From the NCBI RefSeq assembly GCF_000613785.1, contig NZ_BAJQ01000015.1:1-50994 (forward strand): a stretch of 50,994 nt of DNA. The letters run 5' to 3'. Below the pieces are notes generated by a model that ran no database searches, was not told the origin of the DNA, and saw nothing but the letters and a program-made list of their open reading frames with translations. Each line of letters begins with the position of its first letter. Positions within the stretch are counted from its first letter, which is position 1. Below, piece after piece: positions 45,237 through 50,994 of this stretch. The stretch comes from Segatella oulorum JCM 14966 (GTDB lineage Bacteria; Bacteroidota; Bacteroidia; Bacteroidales; Bacteroidaceae). A program made the translations under genes and the position numbers.

Positions 45237-45955
45237 AAGAAGCAAGATTTTTTTATGCGCCCAATGCCAAGGATAACGACCGCTTATCGCCCGAAGAAGC
45301 CGTACATGCCTTGCGCGTTTTACGTTTGAAGGCTGGTGATGAAATATTTTTAATGGATGGGAAGGGGCGTTTCTTCCGAGCAGAGGTGACGCTCACCTCG
45401 CGGCAAGATTGCTGCTATCGCATCACAGAAGAATTGCCACAACAAAAGACTTGGAATGGAAATATTCATTTGGCTATTGCGCCAACCAAGCATATCGACC
45501 GCATAGAATGGATGGTAGAAAAAGCTACTGAGATAGGTTTCGACGAGCTAACCTTTCTGCAAACGGCTTTCACCGAGCGGAAGAATGTTCGTGTTGACCG
45601 TATAGAAAAGATTGTGGTTGCTGCCGCAAAACAAAGTAGGAAAGCGTGGTTACCCGTCGTGAATGATTGTATGAGCATGACGGAATTTTTAAATGTGCCG
45701 CATCGTGGCGCGAAGTTTATTGCCCATTGCTACGATGATTTTGAGAAAGTTGATTTGATGGCAGCGCTGCAACGAGATAGCAATGTGAACGAAGCTGTAG
45801 TTTTAGTGGGACCAGAGGGCGATTTTTCGCATGAGGAAGTGGCGCAAGCGTTGACGAAAGGTTTTCAGAGTGTGTCGTTGGGCAATAGTCGGTTGCGCAC
45901 AGAGACCGCAGGACTCATGGCCGTAACGATGGCACAATTAACATACAGACGATGA
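45233..45955 (+). CDS. rsmE: 16S rRNA (uracil-1498-N3)-methyltransferase
   Basis: The 240-residue SPOUT-class enzyme methylates U1498 of 16S rRNA. It shows the N-terminal PUA-like region (HALRVLRLKAGDEI) and a conserved MVEKATEIGFDELTFL. The cofactor knot is VGPEGDFSHEEV and LGNSRLRTETAGL. The length is that of the family. It overlaps the preceding DUF151 gene and the following lipoprotein gene. Confidence 0.95.
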   Translation: MKEARFFYAPNAKDNDRLSPEEAVHALRVLRLKAGDEIFLMDGKGRFFRAEVTLTSRQDCCYRITEELPQQKTWNGNIHLAIAPTKHIDRIEWMVEKATEIGFDELTFLQTAFTERKNVRVDRIEKIVVAAAKQSRKAWLPVVNDCMSMTEFLNVPHRGAKFIAHCYDDFEKVDLMAALQRDSNVNEAVVLVGPEGDFSHEEVAQALTKGFQSVSLGNSRLRTETAGLMAVTMAQLTYRR

Positions 45956-47293
45956 AAAAGATTGGCATAGCACTTTGTTTTTGCTGTGTGATGGCGCTGT
46001 TTGCTGCCTGCACAGACAATAGTTATTTAAACGCAGTGCCGCGTGAGAGCACGGCATTGTTGTCCATTGACCCTGTGAAGATGAGTGGCTTGAATCATGT
46101 TTCTGTGCTTAGGACGCTGTTACAGGCCACTAACATCAGTAAGAGTGGCATTGATGTGAGCCATAAGATTATGCTCTTTGAGGCACCTGATGGCAATTTG
46201 GGTGTTTGTGCAAAGGTGCAAGATGAGGATGAATTGACACAGACTTTTGCGCAGTTGGCCACAAAGAATGTTTGCCCAGCACCCATCAAACGGCGAGGCT
46301 TTCATTTCACGGTGTTGAAAGATGCGTGGGTTGTTGGGTGGAACAACACCGCGATGTTGGTGATGGGACCTGTAACCGTTGAGGCACAAAGCAGTCTGCA
46401 ACAGCAAATCGCACAATATCTGAAGCAAGACGAAGCGGCAGGGATTACCCAAAGCAGACTGTATGAAAAATTGGATTCGCTTGAGGGTTCGATGACTTTA
46501 GTTGCACAAGCCACGGCCTTGCCCCAACAGTTTGGCACCACTCACCTTGGGTATGCCAAAAAAGCCGATGGAAGTGAAGTGATTATCGCGGCAGAGATGG
46601 AGAAGGAACAGCAGGTGATGCACATCAAAGGTGAAGTGTTCTCTTTGAATGCCACGGTCAATCAATCGTTGAAGCAGGCTTATCAGTTGTATCGTCCCAT
46701 CACAGACCGCTATCTTTCGGCGACGCCTCGTGATGCCATGTTGAGCATGTTCTTGAACGTGGATGGGCAAAAGTTCCTGCCTGTGATGCAGAACAATGCA
46801 GGCTTTCAAGCCTTGTTGACGGGCATTAACACGGCCATTGACATGGATAATATCCTGCGAAGTGTGGATGGAGATTTGGCTTTGGTCACACCTTATTATG
46901 ACGAGCACCGGCTATCGATGCGGATGATGGCGCAATTAAAGCATAAGGACTGGGTGAAAGACGTTGGCTATTGGAAAAAAAGTTGCCCTGCCGGTGGGCG
47001 AATTGTGGATTGGAAACCTGATGCATGGTATTATACGAGTAAGGAAACCACATTTTATTTTGGGGTGACACCCAACTACAATTCTTTAGTGGCAGCACTG
47101 CGAGGAGGCTTCACAAGCATTTGCGCCAGCCAAACAGCAACTGTCGGCAACCGAAAAGAATTTGATTAAAGGACAGAAATTAGCATTGGTCATCAATATG
47201 AATGTATTGCAGGGTGGGAAAACGGGTGCTGTGACGGCCATGCTCCAACCTATTTTTGGCGATGTTCACACGCTGATTTACACATTGAAATAA
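45952..47293 (+). CDS. DUF4836-like lipoprotein (one frameshift near 47107)
   Basis: A lipobox at LFAACTD starts a beta-rich protein (PRESTALLSIDPVKM, then LGVCAKVQDEDEL and DGDLALVTPYY) of the DUF4836 type. The open frame stops at 47169 in an unlikely tail. Removing one base near 47105-47110 continues it as EEASQAFAPAKQQLSATEK, ending at TAA 47291-47293 with a total of 446 residues. That stop overlaps the ABC ATPase ATG, which supports the repair. It is probably an outer-envelope lipoprotein of unknown role, coupled to the ABC transporter genes. Confidence 0.7.
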
Positions 47294-47945
47294 TGAATAT
47301 TGACAGGATAACATTTCAATCGGTGGTTCCACAGGTATTTGAAAGCCAAAAGGAAGCACTGCATTCTGAGGTTTGGAATCACGAACTTACCTTTGAAAAG
47401 GGTAAGCTCTACCTCATAGAGGCTGCATCAGGCGCGGAAAAAGCACCTTTTGCAGCTATGTTTTGGGCTATCGGCACGATTATAGTGGGCAAGTTTTGTT
47501 TAACGATGTGCCGACTTCCACGTTTAAAGTGCGCGACTGGGTGGAGGCACGTCGCCTGCACATCAGTCATCTCTTTCAGGAGTTGCGCCTTTTTCCGGAG
47601 CTCACAGCATTCGAAAACATCGTGATAAAAAACAAGCTCACGAATTTTAAATCGCAAGAGCAGATAGCGACGTGGTTTGAACAGTTGGACATAGCCGACA
47701 AAATGCACGAGCGAATAGGGCGCATGTCGTTTGGACAGCAGCAACGTGTAGCACTCATTCGTGCACTTGTGCAGCCCTTCGACTTTCTGCTTGTAGACGA
47801 GCCTATCAGCCATCTTGACGACAAGAATGCCGCAGTGATGGCCGAAATGATGATGAAAGAAGCGCGCGAACAGGGCGCAGGCGTATTGGTAACGAGTATT
47901 GGTAAGCACATGGATTTGCCATACGAAAGGGTTGTGAAGCTATGA
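47293..47945 (+). CDS. ABC transporter ATPase, LolD/FtsE-like (one frameshift near 47437)
   Basis: The ORFs 47293-47625 and 47463-47945 give a 217-residue ATPase once a G is added at 47436-47437; the Walker A then reads ASGAGKSTFCSYVLGYR. The rest is intact: Q-loop HLFQELRLFPEL, signature MSFGQQQRVALIRAL and Walker B FLLVDEPISHLD. The H-loop His is not obvious (VTSIGKHMDL). Its last bases overlap the permease start. It would power the FtsX-like permease, acting in lipoprotein release, efflux or cell-wall control. Confidence 0.85.
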
Positions 47946-49147
47946 ATTTGGTTTGGAAATTATTGCGTCAGCACCTCAGCATTCCGCAGATGGCGGGCTT
48001 TTTCTTTGCCAATCTCTTTGGCATGATCATCGTTTTGCTGAGTGTTCAGTTCTATCAAGATGTGATTCCGGTGTTCACGGCCGAGGATAGTTTCATGCGA
48101 AGCGACTTCTTGATTGTGAATAAAAAGATAGGAACGGCCAGCACGATTAGTGGCAGTTCAAACACTTTTAATCAGACCGAAGTAGACGATTTGGCGCAAC
48201 AGCCCTTCGTTTCGCGTATGGGTAAGTTCACGAATGCCAATTACAAAGCCGACGTGAGCATGCGTGTGAATGGGGTGTCGGTGCTCAACAATGGCGAGAT
48301 TAGCTTCGAAAGCATTCCCGATTCGTTCGTCGATACGCCGTTGCGCAATTGGAATTATCAGCCGGGTGAGAAGACGATTCCCATTATTCTGCCGCGCATT
48401 TATCTCACGATGTATAATTTTGGTTTTGCGCAGACTCACGCTTTGCCGAAGCTTAGCGATGGATTGGTGGGCATGATTGATTTCCATATCTTTGTGCACG
48501 GGAAGCACCGGGAGGCACAGTTCAAGGGGAAAGTGATTGGTTTCTCCAATCGTTTGAGCTCGATTTTAGTGCCTCAGGCTTTCATGGATTGGAGCAATGA
48601 CACCTTTGCACCCGGCGAAACACATGCGCCCACGCGTTTAATTGTGCAGGTGAACAACCCCAGTGACCCTCAATTCACAAAATATTTAGACCAGAAAGGT
48701 TATGAGATAGAAAACGACAAACTCAATACCGAGAAGACAACCTATTTCCTACGGTTGTTGGTTACGATGGTCGTTGGCGTGGGGTTGGTGATTTCGGCCT
48801 TGAGTTTCTATATTTTGATGCTCAGCATCTATCTGTTGGTTCAAAAGAATACGCACAAATTAGAAAACCTTTTGCTCATTGGTTATCGACCCGCGCAAGT
48901 GGCTTTGCCTTATCAAATGCTGACCATAGGGCTAAACTTGCTGATTTATGGGTTGGCACTCCTCGCCATCTTCTTTGCTCGAAGCTATTATATGGATTTG
49001 ATAGAGACGCTCTTCCCCAACATCGAAGACGGCAATATGCTTCCTGCCATCGCTGTCGGAGCCTTGCTCTTTGTGTTGGTGAGCCTGAGCAATTATGCGA
49101 TTATCGCACGAAAAATAGTGCATATTTGGAAGCGAAAGGATGCATAA
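47942..49147 (+). CDS. FtsX/MacB-like ABC permease
   Basis: The 401-residue protein has one N-terminal membrane segment (about 20-40), a periplasmic domain of about 220 residues and three C-terminal segments (about 270-300, 325-350, 365-390). This is the FtsX/MacB-core layout. Conserved-looking LENLLLIGYRPAQVALPYQ matches the cytoplasmic coupling region. It overlaps the ABC ATPase gene by four bases and ends the operon that begins at 43444. Confidence 0.8.
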   Translation: MNLVWKLLRQHLSIPQMAGFFFANLFGMIIVLLSVQFYQDVIPVFTAEDSFMRSDFLIVNKKIGTASTISGSSNTFNQTEVDDLAQQPFVSRMGKFTNANYKADVSMRVNGVSVLNNGEISFESIPDSFVDTPLRNWNYQPGEKTIPIILPRIYLTMYNFGFAQTHALPKLSDGLVGMIDFHIFVHGKHREAQFKGKVIGFSNRLSSILVPQAFMDWSNDTFAPGETHAPTRLIVQVNNPSDPQFTKYLDQKGYEIENDKLNTEKTTYFLRLLVTMVVGVGLVISALSFYILMLSIYLLVQKNTHKLENLLLIGYRPAQVALPYQMLTIGLNLLIYGLALLAIFFARSYYMDLIETLFPNIEDGNMLPAIAVGALLFVLVSLSNYAIIARKIVHIWKRKDA

Positions 49148-49219
49148 TGCTTGGTAAAGTGGATGGTATTTGGTGACAATATACGACAGTTTTATTCATT
49201 CAAGTAATTTTAGTGAGAT

Positions 49220-50839
49220 ATGAAAATTTTACAGCGAAATCTTTATCCTATTTTATTGGTTCTATTCTTAGTTTGGATGGCAATAGGTGTTTTTCCACTC
49301 TATTGTTATGAAAACGATAGCATGCACGTGCTTGCGGGGTGTGGAATCATGGTGAATCAAGGCATTCAGTTGCCGCCGATAATGAGTTACGAATACAATA
49401 TGCAGCCTCTCACTTATTTCGTAGTGGTGATTGTTGCAAAGATAGCATCGTTCTTAACGGTAGAGCATGTTTATTGTTTGCTGGCATGGATTTCAGCTGT
49501 AGCCTTTACTTTAGGCAGTCTCGACTTTGTGAATAAAGTCTATCGTCCACACAACAAACTGCATTTGTTATTAGCTTTGGCGTTGTTGCCCGAGATGTAT
49601 GCTGCAGGCATGTATCCCAATTCTGCCATTCCTGCAGCGGCCTCGTTTGTGTGGGCATTGTGTTTTATTTGGAATCGCAAATATATTCCAGGATTGTTGC
49701 TGATGGTTATCGCACCCTTGTTCCGTGTTGATGTGGTTATCGTCTATCCGGCTCTACTCCCTTTATTTTGGTTGCGTGGTGAAAGTTTCAAAAAGAGTTT
49801 TCTCTTTTCGGCGGCCTTTGCCTTGTCGATTATAGCACTTTTGACGCTATGTTTTTGGTTGCTGCATGCCAATCCACTTGAAAGTGTTGTGGGGTATCAG
49901 CATTGGAACAACACGATAGAACGGCGTGATGTTATCTTTGCGATATTAGGCTATTATTCTATTGTTTATTTGATTTTGCTTCCGTTGGGAGTTGGTTTTG
50001 CAGTTCGAAATCAAGTTTTCAAGCATCTCTTTCTTTGTCTGTTGCCCATTTGCTTGTTGCATTTTGTCTATCGGTCTATGGGTTGTGCATCTAAACACTA
50101 TCTGTATATAAGTCCTTTTGTGATTCTTTTAGGTACGATAGCCATTGAGGGCATTAGCCGGCGGAGTCGTTTGGTTAAGTCTGTAGCCCTCGTGGCGTTG
50201 ATATTTGTGTCGTGCTTTTCTGTGGCAAGAATCAATACTCAGGATCCTTCGCTTCATTATCGACTTCCTGTTCGGTATGCGTTTAAGGAGATTCGTAGAG
50301 GAGATTTCAAGTGGAGTTTTGGACTTGGAGCCGGCCAACATGTTGCAACTAAAGATGAGCACATGTTAGGTACGGGCAATCTGCTCTATCCTTTTTATAT
50401 CCACTATTTTAAAAAGGAGATGTTGCAACAGATGGAAGCGCAATTAGATTATTTGCAGGCTCAGAAGGGGGCGTGCACTCTTTATGCTATAGATAATTAT
50501 ACTGATGATATTGCATTGCCACTATATCTCATAGAAGAAGGCTTTCAAGTTGGTTGTATAGATAGAAATAGGAAAATAAATAAAGATATTAGAGATTACT
50601 ACTTGACAAAAGGCAATAGGGGTATACATGTTGTGATAATCCCAGAAGAACAGGGGGTTGTAATCACACCAAACATACTACGCTGGATATTCATCGAAAA
50701 TAGACAAAGTCAATCTCCTGCTTATGTTATGGCCGGGACATACGAAACGGCTGCTTTATATAATCAAATGGCGAAGACTAATCCGCAACTTAAGAAGGTG
50801 GCTGCGGGACTTTACCAGTTGGTTCTTGATGAGCGCTGA
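49220..50839 (+). CDS. Polytopic GT-C-like membrane protein
   Basis: The 539-residue protein has about nine to ten membrane segments in residues 1-330 and a soluble C-terminal domain. YENDSMHVLAGCG near residue 35 has acidic residues in the first extracytoplasmic loop, where GT-C (GT39-like) enzymes have a catalytic Asp. Its function, perhaps transfer of a lipid-linked sugar, is a guess. It is probably transcribed on its own after a 72-base gap. Confidence 0.55.
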   Translation: MKILQRNLYPILLVLFLVWMAIGVFPLYCYENDSMHVLAGCGIMVNQGIQLPPIMSYEYNMQPLTYFVVVIVAKIASFLTVEHVYCLLAWISAVAFTLGSLDFVNKVYRPHNKLHLLLALALLPEMYAAGMYPNSAIPAAASFVWALCFIWNRKYIPGLLLMVIAPLFRVDVVIVYPALLPLFWLRGESFKKSFLFSAAFALSIIALLTLCFWLLHANPLESVVGYQHWNNTIERRDVIFAILGYYSIVYLILLPLGVGFAVRNQVFKHLFLCLLPICLLHFVYRSMGCASKHYLYISPFVILLGTIAIEGISRRSRLVKSVALVALIFVSCFSVARINTQDPSLHYRLPVRYAFKEIRRGDFKWSFGLGAGQHVATKDEHMLGTGNLLYPFYIHYFKKEMLQQMEAQLDYLQAQKGACTLYAIDNYTDDIALPLYLIEEGFQVGCIDRNRKINKDIRDYYLTKGNRGIHVVIIPEEQGVVITPNILRWIFIENRQSQSPAYVMAGTYETAALYNQMAKTNPQLKKVAAGLYQLVLDER

Positions 50840-50890
50840 AAGTAAGAGAGGGAGCCATATTCCCATTCATCAACTGTTCCGAATGCTTAC

Positions 50891-50994
50891 GCTTCAGCGA
50901 TGTGCAATAATGTTATAGTCGCAAATAAGGCTTCGACGATGCACTGCAAGCAATGTATAGTCGTAAACAAGGCTTCGACGGCGCACTGCAAGCG
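50891..50994. repeat. Start of a tandem repeat array at the window end
   Basis: Two similar units contain TAGTCG at 50916 and 50958 (42 bp apart), AAGGCTTCGACG and CACTGCAAGC; a degenerate earlier unit begins near 50891. The array continues beyond the window. CTGCAAGCG is also the right arm of the dyad in array unit 7 at 31551. The bases 50840-50890 hold nothing I recognise. Confidence 0.75.

Overview
The window looks like chromosomal DNA from a Bacteroidales bacterium, most probably a Prevotella-type member of the Prevotellaceae. The evidence is repeated TAnnTTTG promoter boxes (the Bacteroidetes -7 element), a tmRNA with the tag GENNYALAA, and many Bacteroidetes-typical families: DUF6057, DUF4301, DUF1460, a GldE-like CNNM protein, HmuY, SusC/HmuR-type receptors and short lipobox signal peptides. 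No species can be named from sequence alone.

Layout. 1-3143: a 41-bp repeat array, a DUF6057 membrane protein and a TolB/PD40 lipoprotein with a CxxCH motif. 3272-3344: tRNA-Lys(TTT). 3331-13457: an AT-rich island of about 10.1 kb, bounded by 16-bp direct repeats that copy the 3' end of that tRNA. It carries defence-type genes, all on the minus strand: a trypsin-like/STAND NTPase plus metallo-beta-lactamase pair resembling type I AVAST, a TOPRIM/AAA ATPase pair, a Fic-like remnant and a chimeric AbiEi/DUF6088-like protein. No integrase remains. 13629-14026: tmRNA. 14492-22689: a haem/iron uptake cluster (LRR-like lipoprotein, calycin-like protein, DUF4903-like lipoprotein, TonB-dependent receptor, HmuY, membrane protein, PepSY protein). 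22951-24618: fhs, followed by a second 41-bp array. 25059-29639 (minus): DUF4301, RelA-type (p)ppGpp synthetase and DUF1460 amidase in one operon. 29827-31127: GH29 fucosidase, preceded by a third 41-bp array of 11 units. 31783-35092 (minus): outer-membrane protein, LptC-like protein and GldE/CorC protein. 35128-37765: DUF4105 protein and alkaline-phosphatase-family protein. 38085-41418: secA. 41693-41869: two identical tRNA-Lys(CTT). 41934-49147: HI0933-type flavoprotein, nucleoside MFS transporter, DUF151 nuclease, rsmE, DUF4836-like lipoprotein, ABC ATPase and FtsX-like permease. 49220-50839: a GT-C-like membrane protein, followed by a fourth repeat array running off the window.

Quality caveat. 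About a dozen genes are interrupted by apparent single-base indels. Essential secA has two, and each is repaired by one extra G. Repairing one base at each site gives an integral codon count in every case and restores motifs such as the Walker A of the ABC ATPase. Most breaks are therefore probably sequencing or assembly errors, and the broken defence genes should not be read as dead.

For a second look, the strongest points are the tRNA-Lys defence island with its reconstructed 1564-residue protease-STAND protein, the three unrelated intergenic arrays that share an exact 41-bp period (one with a covarying dyad), and the chimeric DUF6088-like protein.
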